From Macrococcoides animalis (GTDB lineage: Bacteria > Bacillota > Bacilli > Staphylococcales > Staphylococcaceae): 64,000 nt of DNA. The stretch is taken from positions 434,001 to 498,000 of the forward strand of contig NZ_CP179727.1 in the NCBI RefSeq assembly GCF_047425875.1. Direction: 5' to 3'. The notes beneath the pieces were generated by a model. That model ran no database searches. It saw only the letters and a list, made by a program, of their open reading frames with translations, and was not told where the DNA came from. Of this stretch, positions 18,493 through 27,399 are shown in pieces (position 1 is the stretch's first letter; each line of letters begins with the position of its first letter). A program made the translations under genes and the position numbers.

Positions 18493-19740
18493 TTATGCCC
18501 ATCCACGGTATCGTGCAGCTTCAGCTGTACGTTTAATACCTACGATGTAAGCTGCTAAACGCATATCTACTTTTCTTGACTCAGATAATGTATAAACATT
18601 ATCAAATGCTTTTACTAATTTTTCACGTAACTTTTCATTGACTTCTTCTTCAGTCCAGTAGTAGCCTTGATTGTTTTGTACCCACTCGAAGTACGATACA
18701 GTAACGCCCCCAGCACTTGCTAATACATCTGGTACTAGTAAAATACCACGATCAGTTAAAATTTTAGTAGCTTCTGGCGTTGTTGGTCCATTCGCCGCTT
18801 CAACTACGATTTCAGCTTTAATATCGTTTGCATTATCTTTTGTAATTTGATTAGATATTGCTGCTGGTACTAAAATATCACAATCTAATTCAAATAATTC
18901 TTTGTTTGTAATTGTATCTTCAAAAAGGTTTGTTACAGTACCAAAACTATCACGACGGTCTAATAAGTAGTCAATATCTAATCCATTAGGATCATGTAAT
19001 GCACCATGTGCATCAGATATACCTACAACTTTAGCACCCATATCGTATAAGAACTTCGCTAAGAAACTTCCTGCGTTCCCAAAACCTTGAATCACTACAC
19101 GTGATCCTTCGATTTGTTTGCCGCGACGTTTCGCCGCTTCTTCAATCGCAATTACAACACCTAATGCAGTAGAGCGGTCACGTCCTTGTGAACCACCTAA
19201 TACTATAGGTTTACCTGTAATGAATCCTGGAGAGTTAAATGCATCCATCATGCTGTACTCATCCATCATCCACGCCATAATTTGTGAGTTAGTAAATACG
19301 TCTGGTGCAGGAATGTCCTTTGTAGGTCCAACGAATTGAGAAATTGCACGAACATAACCACGTGATAAACGTTCTACTTCGTGTATACTCATTTGACGAG
19401 GATCACAAACGATTCCACCTTTACCACCACCATATGGTAGATCAACAATACCGCATTTTAAAGTCATCCATATTGACAAAGCCTTTACTTCGTCTTCATC
19501 AACGTCTGGATGGAAACGTACGCCACCTTTAGTTGGCCCCACTGCATCATTATGTTGTGCACGGTAACCTGTAAAAGTCTTAACTGTTCCGTCATCCATT
19601 TTAATAGGAATACGTACTGTTAATAAACGTAAAGGTTCTTTAACTAAATCATACATACCTTCATCGAAACCAAGTTTATCCAATGCTTCATGAATAATAT
19701 TTTGTGTAGATGATACTAAACTTGTAGTGTTTTCTGACAT
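18493..19740 (-). CDS. gudB: NAD-specific glutamate dehydrogenase
   Basis: 415 residues. YGGGKGGI (about 101-108) contains the catalytic lysine region of Glu/Leu/Phe/Val dehydrogenases. PAPDVFTNSQIMAWMMDEY and the Rossmann motif QGFGNAGSFLAKFL (about 219) follow. In this family of organisms the enzyme oxidises glutamate to 2-oxoglutarate and ammonia. It is downstream of rocD (94-base gap) with a perfect cre sequence in the gap, which suggests glucose repression by CcpA. Together with rocD and rocA it takes ornithine, arginine and proline carbon into the TCA cycle. Confidence 0.95.
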   Translation of the reverse strand: MSENTTSLVSSTQNIIHEALDKLGFDEGMYDLVKEPLRLLTVRIPIKMDDGTVKTFTGYRAQHNDAVGPTKGGVRFHPDVDEDEVKALSIWMTLKCGIVDLPYGGGKGGIVCDPRQMSIHEVERLSRGYVRAISQFVGPTKDIPAPDVFTNSQIMAWMMDEYSMMDAFNSPGFITGKPIVLGGSQGRDRSTALGVVIAIEEAAKRRGKQIEGSRVVIQGFGNAGSFLAKFLYDMGAKVVGISDAHGALHDPNGLDIDYLLDRRDSFGTVTNLFEDTITNKELFELDCDILVPAAISNQITKDNANDIKAEIVVEAANGPTTPEATKILTDRGILLVPDVLASAGGVTVSYFEWVQNNQGYYWTEEEVNEKLREKLVKAFDNVYTLSESRKVDMRLAAYIVGIKRTAEAARYRGWA

Positions 19741-19819
19741 GTTTTTTCGCCCTCTTTTTTCATTCTTAAGTACTTCAGTTTTTATTGTAACATATTTAAA
19801 ATCTTTTAAAAGCCCTTTT

Positions 19820-19833
19820 TGAAAACGCTATCA
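19820..19833. promoter_or_regulatory. Catabolite-responsive element (cre) between rocD and gudB
   Basis: TGAAAACGCTATCA matches the consensus TGWAARCGYTWNCW at every position. It begins one base after the rocD stop codon and lies 80 bases upstream of the gudB ATG. CcpA control of glutamate and proline catabolism is established in staphylococci; binding here is inferred. Confidence 0.75.
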
Positions 19834-19834
19834 T

Positions 19835-21028
19835 TTATTTTTCAAATACCGATTTTACTTTTTCAATTGCCCAATCTAAATCTTCTTGAGAGATAATCAA
19901 TGGAGGTGCAAAACGAATAACTGTATCATGAGTTTCTTTACATAAAAGTCCTAATTCTTTTAATTGTTCACAATAAGGTCGTGCATTTTCAGTTAATTCA
20001 ACTCCAATAAATAGCCCTTTACCACGCACATCTTTAATGATTGGATTGTCTATTTCTTTAAGTTTTGATTGGAAATACTCACCTAATTCTAATGAACGAT
20101 CTGCTAATTTTTCATCAACTAAAACATCTAATGCTGCCATAGATACAGCACAAGCTAATGGGTTACCACCGAATGTAGAACCATGGCTTCCTGCGTTAAA
20201 TACTTCTAAAATTTCTTTATCAGCTAATACACAAGAGATAGGGAATACTCCGCCACCTAATGCCTTACCTAAGATATACATATCAGGTACTACGTTATCC
20301 CAATCCGTCGCAAACATCTTACCTGAACGGCAAAGACCTGCTTGAATTTCATCAGCAATAAATAATACATTGTTTTCTGTACATAATTCACGAACTTCTC
20401 TTAAGAAACCATCACGAGGGATATTAATTCCCGCTTCACCTTGAATAGGTTCTAACATAACTGCAGCTGTATTTGGAGTGATTGCTGCTTTGATTTGTTC
20501 GATATCACCGAAATCTACTAATTTGAATCCACCTAACAATGGACCATAACCACGTTGATATTCTGCCTCACTAGATAAAGATACTGCAGCCATTGTACGA
20601 CCATGGAAATTACCATTCATTGCAATAATTTCAGCTTGATCTTTCGCTACTCCTTTTACTTCATAAGCCCATCGACGTGCTGCTTTAATTGCAGTTTCAA
20701 CTGCTTCAGCACCAGTATTCATTGGTAAGACCATTTCTTTTCCTGCAAGCTTACAAATTTTTTCATACCATGGACCTAACTGATCACTGTGGAATGCACG
20801 TGACGTTAATGTAACACGATCTGCTTGATCTTTTAAAGCTTGTATAATTTTAGGATGACGATGCCCTTGGTTAACTGCCGAGTAAGCAGATAACATATCT
20901 AAGTATTTGTTTCCTTCCGGATCTTTTACCCAAACACCTTCAGCTTCAGAAATAACGATTGGAAGTGGATGATAGTTTGGTGCACCGTAATGATTTGTAA
21001 TTTCAATTATATCTTGTGATTTAGTCAT
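19835..21028 (-). CDS. rocD: Ornithine aminotransferase
   Basis: 397 residues, class III PLP aminotransferase. MNTGAEAVETAIKAARRWAY binds the cofactor phosphate, FIADEIQAGLCRSGK holds the PLP-contacting Asp, and ILGKALGGGVFPIS holds the Schiff-base lysine. It interconverts ornithine plus 2-oxoglutarate and glutamate-5-semialdehyde (P5C) plus glutamate. Depending on flux it feeds ornithine to argGH or drains it to RocA and GudB on either side. AAAAGGAG precedes the ATG. Confidence 0.95.
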   Translation of the reverse strand: MTKSQDIIEITNHYGAPNYHPLPIVISEAEGVWVKDPEGNKYLDMLSAYSAVNQGHRHPKIIQALKDQADRVTLTSRAFHSDQLGPWYEKICKLAGKEMVLPMNTGAEAVETAIKAARRWAYEVKGVAKDQAEIIAMNGNFHGRTMAAVSLSSEAEYQRGYGPLLGGFKLVDFGDIEQIKAAITPNTAAVMLEPIQGEAGINIPRDGFLREVRELCTENNVLFIADEIQAGLCRSGKMFATDWDNVVPDMYILGKALGGGVFPISCVLADKEILEVFNAGSHGSTFGGNPLACAVSMAALDVLVDEKLADRSLELGEYFQSKLKEIDNPIIKDVRGKGLFIGVELTENARPYCEQLKELGLLCKETHDTVIRFAPPLIISQEDLDWAIEKVKSVFEK

Positions 21029-21045
21029 ATAATAATTCTCCTTTT

Positions 21046-21079
21046 TAGAAAAGCAGTAGTGGGCTTCACACTACTGCTT
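21046..21079 (-). terminator. Hairpin between rocA and rocD
   Basis: AAGCAGTAGTG/CACTACTGCTT form an 11-pair stem with a 7-base loop; the following tract (TTCTAAAAAGG) is only weakly T-rich and runs into the rocD ribosome site. It may end rocA partially, act as an mRNA processing or stability element, or set the rocA to rocD ratio. Confidence 0.6.
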
Positions 21080-21118
21080 AATAATATTATTTATTAAAAT
21101 ACATTGTTAAATAGCAAC

Positions 21119-22663
21119 TTATAACATTTCAGAAGTTGTTCTACCTTGCATGTGTAATACTAAGTAATCAGGGCCACCCGCTTTAGAGTCTGTACCTGAC
21201 ATTTTGAATCCACCAAATGGTTGATATCCAACAATTGCACCTGTACATCCACGGTTGAAGTATAAGTTACCTACCATGAAGTCACGACGAGCTTCTTCTA
21301 AATGTTCACGATTGTTAGTGATAACAGCACCTGTTAAACCATAGTCAGTATCATTTGCAAATTGAATTGCTTCAGTAAAGTCCTTCGCTTTCGCAATTCC
21401 TACAACAGGTCCAAAGATTTCTTCTTGCATTAAGCGGTCATCATGTTTTAAATCAACAAATACTGTTGGGTTAACAAAATTACCAACTGACTCATCAGTT
21501 GTTCCACCAACTAATAATTTTCCTTCAGTTTTACCAATTTCAATATATTCTTTAATTTTATTCAAAGATTTTTCATCAATAACTGGTCCCATGAAAAATT
21601 CATTTGTTTCTGGATTTCCGGCTTTTAATTTTTCAGTTTTCTCTTTTACTTTTGCTACTACTTCGTCATATACATCTTCTACGATTATCGCACGAGAACA
21701 TGCTGAACATTTTTGACCAGAGAATCCAAATGCAGATTTCACAATCGATTCTGCAGCTAACTCTAGGTCTGCTTCTGAGTCGACAACTATCGTATCTTTA
21801 CCACCCATTTCAGCAATTACACGTTTTAAATTTAATTGACCTTCATGTACTTTAGCTGCACGTTCATAGATGCTAACACCAACAGAACGACTACCTGTGA
21901 AAGAAATGAAACGAGTGTCAACGTGATCTACAATGAAATCACCAATATCACGAGATGAACCAGGAATATAGTTAACTACCCCTTTAGGCATACCTGCTTC
22001 TTCTAATACTTCCATGAATTTATATGCAACAACAGAAGTGTTTGAAGAAGGTTTAAGTAATACAGTATTTCCTGTTACTAAAGGTGCAACAGTTGTACCA
22101 GCCATAATTGCTAATGGGAAGTTCCAAGGTGAGATAACTACACCTACTCCTAATGCAATATAGTCATAACGGTTATATTCTCCAGGTCGGCTTTCAACCT
22201 TAACGCCATCTTTAATACGTAACATTTCACGGCCATAGTACTCTAAGAAGTCGATAGCTTCTGCAGTATCTGCATCTGCTTCATTCCAAGGTTTACCCGC
22301 TTCTTTAATCATGATTGCTGAGAATTCATGTTTACGACGGCGTAAAATTGCTGCGGCACGGAATAAAATATCAGCACGCATTTTTGGATTTGAAGATCTC
22401 CAAGTTTCAAAAGTAGATTTAGCAACTTCCATTGCTTTCTCAGCGTGCTCTTGCGTTGCTTGAGAAACATTTCCGATAGTCTCTTCTCTATTTGACGGAT
22501 TATATGAACGCATTTTATTTTCTGTCATAATACGTTCTCCACCAATTATCAATGGATAATCTTGCCCTAAATATGCGTTTACTGTTTCTAAAGCTTTTAA
22601 CATTGCTTGTTTATTTTCCTCGATGCTAAAGTCTGTGAATGGTTCGTGTTTGTACGAAATCAT
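21119..22663 (-). CDS. rocA: 1-pyrroline-5-carboxylate dehydrogenase
   Basis: 514 residues, the usual length for the RocA/PutC2 branch of aldehyde dehydrogenases. Segments: VISPWNFPLAIM (cofactor), FTGSRSVGVSIYERA, AEMGGKDTIVVD (catalytic Glu), SAFGFSGQKCSACSRAI (catalytic Cys) and EEIFGPVVGIAKA. It oxidises glutamate semialdehyde/P5C to glutamate with NAD. AGGAGG lies 7 bases before the ATG. In S. aureus this gene is not beside rocD as far as I know; here the whole ornithine-to-2-oxoglutarate route is contiguous. Confidence 0.95.
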   Translation of the reverse strand: MISYKHEPFTDFSIEENKQAMLKALETVNAYLGQDYPLIIGGERIMTENKMRSYNPSNREETIGNVSQATQEHAEKAMEVAKSTFETWRSSNPKMRADILFRAAAILRRRKHEFSAIMIKEAGKPWNEADADTAEAIDFLEYYGREMLRIKDGVKVESRPGEYNRYDYIALGVGVVISPWNFPLAIMAGTTVAPLVTGNTVLLKPSSNTSVVAYKFMEVLEEAGMPKGVVNYIPGSSRDIGDFIVDHVDTRFISFTGSRSVGVSIYERAAKVHEGQLNLKRVIAEMGGKDTIVVDSEADLELAAESIVKSAFGFSGQKCSACSRAIIVEDVYDEVVAKVKEKTEKLKAGNPETNEFFMGPVIDEKSLNKIKEYIEIGKTEGKLLVGGTTDESVGNFVNPTVFVDLKHDDRLMQEEIFGPVVGIAKAKDFTEAIQFANDTDYGLTGAVITNNREHLEEARRDFMVGNLYFNRGCTGAIVGYQPFGGFKMSGTDSKAGGPDYLVLHMQGRTTSEML

Positions 22664-22794
22664 TACATTGCCTCCTCTTTGTTTGTTTTATAGAAAACCC
22701 TTACATATTATATAATGACTAATTTTAAGAAATACTTCAACCCTTATTACTCAAATTTTCAAAATAATTTTTTATACACAAAATTGAAAAAAAA

Positions 22795-22825
22795 TAAAAA
22801 GAAACTACATTATTATTGTAGTTTC
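22795..22825 (-). terminator. Terminator containing the stop codon of the S1-domain gene
   Basis: GAAACTACA (22801-22809) pairs with TGTAGTTTC (22817-22825), followed on the minus strand by a T-rich tract. The S1 gene stops at 22813-22815 inside the loop. Confidence 0.88.
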
Positions 22826-23187
22826 TTTCCTTTTTCAACCCATTCAGGTAACTTTTCTCGTAATGACTCAAAACCAATATTTTCTGGCTGTTTCAATTCA
22901 TCAAGCACTGATTTTTTCTCTTTTTTACGTTCTTGTCGTTTAAAATAATCATTTTCCTTTAATGATAAATTTAATTTACCATCTTCAGAAATATCGAGTA
23001 TCTTTGCTTTTACAATTTGTCCGACTGAGAGAAATAAATTTAAATTATGTACATAATCATTCATCACTTCTGATATATGGATTAAACCTTCCGTGTGATG
23101 TTCGGTTTCTACAAATGCGCCATAGGGTTGAATACCTGTCACTTTAACCTTAATAAACTGTCCTTTTTTGTACTTTTTATTCGTCAT
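22813..23187 (-). CDS. S1 RNA-binding protein, YugI/GSP13 (CvfD-like)
   Basis: 124 residues. An S1 domain fills residues 7-77: GQFIKVKVTGIQPYGAFVE, then GLIHISEV and GKLNLSLKE. A charged tail of RQERKKEKK follows. Size and domain match general stress protein 13 (YugI) of Bacillus and CvfD-type RNA-binding post-transcriptional regulators in other Firmicutes. Binding of ribosomes or mRNA is inferred from the domain. It may share a transcript with the two small genes upstream (75-base gap). Confidence 0.82.
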   Translation of the reverse strand: MTNKKYKKGQFIKVKVTGIQPYGAFVETEHHTEGLIHISEVMNDYVHNLNLFLSVGQIVKAKILDISEDGKLNLSLKENDYFKRQERKKEKKSVLDELKQPENIGFESLREKLPEWVEKGKKLQ

Positions 23188-23261
23188 ATTTATCCCTCAT
23201 TTTTAATAATATTATTTTACCATAAAAATGAGTATAAAAAAAATCATGTAACTATTAATTG

Positions 23262-23519
23262 TTACACGATTTCACATGTTGCTTTAAGTTTGTATATTTC
23301 ATTTAATATTGTAGTAATTTCATCGACAGTAGGTGACTGTTCAAAACTATGCATAAATATATCAGATATACCTTGAATTGTATCTTTAATTGGTAATTTT
23401 TGGTGCACAAGGTCCATTATCTCGTAATATTCCATATCCCCTTGAGTAGAATCTTCGAGCTGCATTGGATTCCAACCATTTAATATTTTATACATAGCGA
23501 TATTAAAGTCTGGATTCAT
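23262..23519 (-). CDS. DUF1871 (YugE-like) small cytosolic protein
   Basis: 85 residues, helical, without membrane segments. WNPMQLEDSTQGDMEYYEIMD is followed by VDEITTILNEIY, matching the YugE/DUF1871 family. Function unknown. Its start overlaps the preceding 66-residue gene by 17 bases, so the two are co-translated. Confidence 0.7.
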   Translation of the reverse strand: MNPDFNIAMYKILNGWNPMQLEDSTQGDMEYYEIMDLVHQKLPIKDTIQGISDIFMHSFEQSPTVDEITTILNEIYKLKATCEIV

Positions 23520-23703
23520 TTCGCTCTTCCTCCAACCTCTTCATCACTTCGGCTTCAAATACTTTAAATTTCTCTTCTTGCTTTTTAGAATTTTTGATAA
23601 ATAATTTAAAAGAAATATAAGCTAATGTCATAAAAAAGATTAATGATATGACTGCCGGTATATATTCCCACTTGTTTTCTGGAAAATATAAAAATTCCAT
23701 CAT
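23503..23703 (-). CDS. Small single-pass membrane protein
   Basis: 66 residues: a short outside segment, one helix at about 15-34, and a charged Lys/Glu-rich cytosolic tail (about 36-66) likely to form a coiled coil. No family recognised. GGGGTGA lies 6 bases before the ATG. It overlaps the DUF1871 gene downstream, and that linkage is the main evidence that it is real. Confidence 0.65.
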   Translation of the reverse strand: MMEFLYFPENKWEYIPAVISLIFFMTLAYISFKLFIKNSKKQEEKFKVFEAEVMKRLEEERNESRL

Positions 23704-23752
23704 AATGAATCACCCCTAATCTAGTAAATTATTATATCATTAAAAAATAGTA

Positions 23753-23789
23753 AAAAAAGAATAAGTCATGAACATTTCATGACTTATTC
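23753..23789 (-). terminator. Terminator of the ppiB transcript
   Basis: GAATAAGTCATGAA (23759-23772) and TTCATGACTTATTC (23776-23789) form a perfect 14-pair stem with a 3-base loop; on the minus strand a T tract follows. Confidence 0.9.
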
Positions 23790-23842
23790 AAGTTTGCCAG
23801 GCATCTGCTTTGGAGTCACCGATTAGGCTGTCGACAAACAGC
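23790..23842 (-). other. GC-richer structured 3' UTR of ppiB
   Basis: Between the ppiB stop codon and the terminator lie about 53 bases visibly richer in G+C than other spacers. On the minus strand it begins with GCTGT...ACAGC (stem around TTGTCG) and continues with TCGGTGACTCC and AGCAGATGCCTGGC. This looks like a conserved structured 3' UTR or 3'-derived small RNA, but I do not recognise a named RNA. Confidence 0.35.
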
Positions 23843-24436
23843 TTATTTTATAATGTTTATTTTTTCAATCACAACGTCTTCTAATGGTTTGTCTTGAGGT
23901 CCAACTTGAACATTCGCAATAGTTTCTAGAACGTCAAATCCTTCAACCACTTGACCAAATACAGTATGCTTTTGGTCTAACCAAGGTGTTCCACCGACTT
24001 CAGCATATTTATCAACGATTTCTTCTGGCCATCCACCTTGTTTTAATTGTGATAGCATTTGTGCTGGTACTTGCTTCATTTGAACTATAAAGAACTGTGA
24101 ACCGTTAGTGTTTGGTCCAGCATTTGCCATTGATAAGGCGCCATATAAGTTAAACGCATCCATTGAGAATTCATCTTCGAATTTATCGCCATAAATACTT
24201 TCTCCCCCCATACCTGTTCCAGTTGGGTCTCCACCTTGAATCATGAAATCATTAATAACACGGTGGAATATAATACCTTCATAGTATCCTTTTTCTGATA
24301 ATTGAATGAAGTTTTCTACTGTTTTAGGTGCAACTTCTGGAAATAATTTAATTTTCATTGCTCCTTTTGTTGTTACCATTTCTACTAAACGTTCATTTTC
24401 TGAAATTTCTGTATTTAATTGAGGAAAATTAGTCAT
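23843..24436 (-). CDS. ppiB: Peptidyl-prolyl cis-trans isomerase, cyclophilin type
   Basis: 197 residues. The cyclophilin core includes FHRVINDFMIQGGDPTGTG (active-site Arg and Gln), SMANAGPNTNGSQFFI and QKHTVFGQVVEGFD. There is no signal peptide, so it acts in the cytosol on protein folding. The insertion QLKQGGWPEEIVDKYAEVGG is typical of the staphylococcal form. The kapB-like gene is transcribed divergently from a spacer of about 60 bases. Confidence 0.94.
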   Translation of the reverse strand: MTNFPQLNTEISENERLVEMVTTKGAMKIKLFPEVAPKTVENFIQLSEKGYYEGIIFHRVINDFMIQGGDPTGTGMGGESIYGDKFEDEFSMDAFNLYGALSMANAGPNTNGSQFFIVQMKQVPAQMLSQLKQGGWPEEIVDKYAEVGGTPWLDQKHTVFGQVVEGFDVLETIANVQVGPQDKPLEDVVIEKINIIK

Positions 24437-24498
24437 TTTTATGCTCCTTCATGATATGATAATTACCATAATATATTAACACAAAAAGGATGAGAAAT

Positions 24499-24882
24499 AT
24501 GTATTTTAGACTTATGCACAAATCAGGTATTTATATCGTAGAAAAAATTCAAGATCAACCGAATGGCGTTTTAGTCAGTGTCGTTAGCGTCATCACGCAC
24601 CCAATGCAAGGTGATTTACATAGTCGTGGCGAGGTTGAAAATGTCTTCTTCCATGAACGTAAAGCATTAGCCCATCACGAAAAACGTGTCGTCGATGCTA
24701 ATCTATTAAAACCATATAATGAAGCAGTTTTACCTTATACTGACTCATTAATTCAAGCAGTCGCTAAAATGGAACAAAAATTACAAAGTGAAGAATCGCT
24801 ATTTAATAGGAAAGCATTAGAAACATTAGCTTCTATTAAAAAAGATTATGAGCGTCTTTATAAGTTTACATTCCCCCAATAA
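24499..24882 (+). CDS. kapB: Kinase-associated protein B (KapB-like)
   Basis: 127 residues from the ATG at 24499; the ATG at 24490 directly abuts AAAAGG, which is 9 bases from the chosen start. The N-terminal half (about 1-60), with KSGIYIVEKI, VVSVITHPMQGDLH and FFHERKAL, matches the KapB family, a lipase-like SH3-type fold named for an effect on sporulation phosphorelay kinases in Bacillus. The C-terminal half is helical. Staphylococci do not sporulate, so the role here is unknown. Confidence 0.75.
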   Translation: MYFRLMHKSGIYIVEKIQDQPNGVLVSVVSVITHPMQGDLHSRGEVENVFFHERKALAHHEKRVVDANLLKPYNEAVLPYTDSLIQAVAKMEQKLQSEESLFNRKALETLASIKKDYERLYKFTFPQ

Positions 24883-24999
24883 AATTGTGACAATTATTTG
24901 ACAATTTATGATTTTATAGAATGTTTCTTCTTATTTAAAGAAAATTAATAGCAATGGTTTGTAATAATTCGCTGAAATTATATTCACTTAAATTTTCTG

Positions 25000-25005
25000 T
25001 ATAAT
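25000..25005 (+). promoter_or_regulatory. Candidate -10 box of the mnh operon
   Basis: TATAAT stands 24 bases before the mnhA ATG; GAAGGAGG follows at 25015-25022. No good -35 hexamer is found at 17-18 bases, so the promoter may need an activator or another start may be used. Confidence 0.45.
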
Positions 25006-25029
25006 AGAATTATTGAAGGAGGTTTATAT

Positions 25030-27399
25030 ATGTCGATATTATGGATTGTGCTGTTACCTTTTATTGCAGCATGTTTTCCAATTGTATTAGAAAAGAAAAT
25101 CAATCGTATCCATACGGGATGGTTCGTACTTATTGTTCCTGTTATCGCTTCTTTATTTTTTATCAGTAAGTTGTCTTCACTTGATCAAACCTTAATCGAA
25201 AATAATCCATGGATGACCCATATTGGTTTAAATTTAAACTTTAAAATTGACGGGATTAGTTTATTATTTGCACTCTTGATTTCAATTATTGGAGCACTTG
25301 TTGTCTTTTATTCCATCTCTTACTTAAGTAAAAAAGAGGAACTTGGAAAGTTTTATACATACCTCCTACTCTTTATGGGAGCCATGTTTGGCGTTGTTCT
25401 GAGCGATAATGTTTTAGCATTGTATATGTTCTGGGAACTGACAAGTATTTCGAGTTTCTTATTAATTTCATTTTGGTACTTTAAGGACAAATCAATTCAA
25501 GGCGCATTAAAATCAATGTTAATTACCGTATTTGGAGGATTAATGTTACTTGGAGCTTTATCAATACTAATTAACATTACAAACACAACTTCTATTACTA
25601 AAATGATTGATAAAGCAGATTTAATTCAATCACATACTTTGTTTCCTTTCATCATTGTTTTAGTATTACTTGCAGCTTTTACGAAGTCTGCTCAATTCCC
25701 ATTTCACATTTGGTTACCTGATGCAATGGAAGCACCGACACCTGTCAGTGCATACTTACATTCGGCAACAATGGTTAAAGCAGGGATTTATTTAATTGCT
25801 AGATTTACACCGATTTTTGCAGTAAGTAATATATGGACAAATACTTTAATATTCATTGGATTATTTACAATGTGCTTTGCTTCAATTAAAGCGGTCAATC
25901 AAAAAGATTTAAAAGGAATATTAGCATTCAGTACAATCAGTCAATTAGGTCTGATTATGTCTTTACTTGGGCTTGGTTCTTTTGCATTCAAGAGCAACAA
26001 TGAGTCGCTTTACTATCTTGCCATTACAGCAAGTGTCTTCCATATCTTAAATCATGCTTCATTTAAGGGAGCATTGTTTATGGCGGTCGGTATTATTGAC
26101 CATGAGACTGGTACGCGTGATATTAGAAAATTAAATGGCTTGCTCTTCTTAATGCCAATTACTTTTACAATTGCATTACTTGGACTCTTAAGTATGGCAG
26201 GTCTACCACCATTTAATGGCTTCTTGAGCAAAGAAATGTTTATTACATCTGTATTAGAAACAGCACAACATGGTTTAAGCAATCAGCCAATATTAGGCAG
26301 TATCGCACTTATCCTAACGTTCGTTGGAAGTATGTTTACATTCATTTACTGTATCAAGTTAATAAAAGATATATTCTTTGGATCGCCTAAAGACAATACG
26401 AGTGAGAAACACCCACATGAAGCACCAAAATTATTACTTGCTTCACCAATTATTTTAATAACAATCATGCTCGTAATATCTATTATTCCAAATTTATTCT
26501 TACCATTATTAAATAGTGCTACGAATAGCATATTAAATGATAATGTACATATCGAACATATCCATCATTTTCATGGTATTAACATGCCACTTCTAATGAC
26601 AATTGCGATCATTATTTTAGGATCAATTGGTGTTGCGACGTTTTCTTATTGGAAGCATTTATATCAAATCATCCCAGAGCGTTTGAGTTTGAATAACGGT
26701 TATGACTTTTTACTTTATCATTCACAAAAAACAAGCAAAAAAATCAATCAATTACTTGTTTTTAGAACGATTCGCTTTAGTATGTCAGCCATTTTGATCG
26801 CATTAATACTGATGACAGTTTATGTATTCTTTAATGTATCGATTCGTATTAACTTTAATTCGTTAGGTACGATTCAACCTTACGAATTAATTTTAGTCGG
26901 TATCATTCTGATAGCGAGTTTCATGATTTTAAAAGCACAATCAAGACTCTTTAGTATCATTATGTTAAGTGCAATCGGTTATTCTATTGCATTGATATTT
27001 GTATTCTTCGATGCTCCTGATTTAGCCTTAACACAATTATCGATTGAAACGATTTCAACAGCATTATTTTTAATGTGTTTCTATCATTTACCAAGACAAT
27101 ACCGACATGAAGAAAGCCGACCATTTAAGTTTACGAATTTATTAATTGCAGTACTTTCAGGTATTTGTGTAACGGTTATTGCACTTGCAGCATATAGCAA
27201 TAAAAATTATCCTTCAATAGCTGAATATTACATCAAAAATGTATATGAATTAGCTGCTGGTAAGAATATGGTTAACGTTATACTCGTTGATTTCCGTGGC
27301 TTTGATACCTTGTTCGAATCAAGTGTATTAGGTATAGCAGGTATTGGTATATATACTTTAATTCGATTAAGAGAAAATAGAGGTGAACAGAATGAATAA
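25030..27399 (+). CDS. mnhA: Na+/H+ antiporter subunit A (Mrp type)
   Basis: 789 residues, about 20 membrane helices. The NuoL-like core has LYMFWELTSISSFLLISFWY and KSAQFPFHIWLPDAMEAPTPVSAYLHSATMVKAG (broken here into the two halves, about 215-250), with Glu and Lys residues used for proton movement. The extra C-terminal MrpA part ends with the MbhE/DUF4040-like region. It is the largest subunit of the seven-part Mnh1 complex that exchanges sodium for protons and supports pH homeostasis. It overlaps mnhB by 8 bases. Confidence 0.96.
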   Translation: MSILWIVLLPFIAACFPIVLEKKINRIHTGWFVLIVPVIASLFFISKLSSLDQTLIENNPWMTHIGLNLNFKIDGISLLFALLISIIGALVVFYSISYLSKKEELGKFYTYLLLFMGAMFGVVLSDNVLALYMFWELTSISSFLLISFWYFKDKSIQGALKSMLITVFGGLMLLGALSILINITNTTSITKMIDKADLIQSHTLFPFIIVLVLLAAFTKSAQFPFHIWLPDAMEAPTPVSAYLHSATMVKAGIYLIARFTPIFAVSNIWTNTLIFIGLFTMCFASIKAVNQKDLKGILAFSTISQLGLIMSLLGLGSFAFKSNNESLYYLAITASVFHILNHASFKGALFMAVGIIDHETGTRDIRKLNGLLFLMPITFTIALLGLLSMAGLPPFNGFLSKEMFITSVLETAQHGLSNQPILGSIALILTFVGSMFTFIYCIKLIKDIFFGSPKDNTSEKHPHEAPKLLLASPIILITIMLVISIIPNLFLPLLNSATNSILNDNVHIEHIHHFHGINMPLLMTIAIIILGSIGVATFSYWKHLYQIIPERLSLNNGYDFLLYHSQKTSKKINQLLVFRTIRFSMSAILIALILMTVYVFFNVSIRINFNSLGTIQPYELILVGIILIASFMILKAQSRLFSIIMLSAIGYSIALIFVFFDAPDLALTQLSIETISTALFLMCFYHLPRQYRHEESRPFKFTNLLIAVLSGICVTVIALAAYSNKNYPSIAEYYIKNVYELAAGKNMVNVILVDFRGFDTLFESSVLGIAGIGIYTLIRLRENRGEQNE

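Noticed and set aside
22685..22705. Second cre-like sequence upstream of rocA (TGTAAGGGTTTTCT)
   Set aside because: The invariant CG centre is broken and the last base also differs, so it is too weak to list as a site.
24900..24930. TTGACA near 24898 as -35 of the mnh operon
   Set aside because: The only -10-like hexamer near it is about 13 bases away, which is too close, and the TATAAT at 25000 is far too distant.
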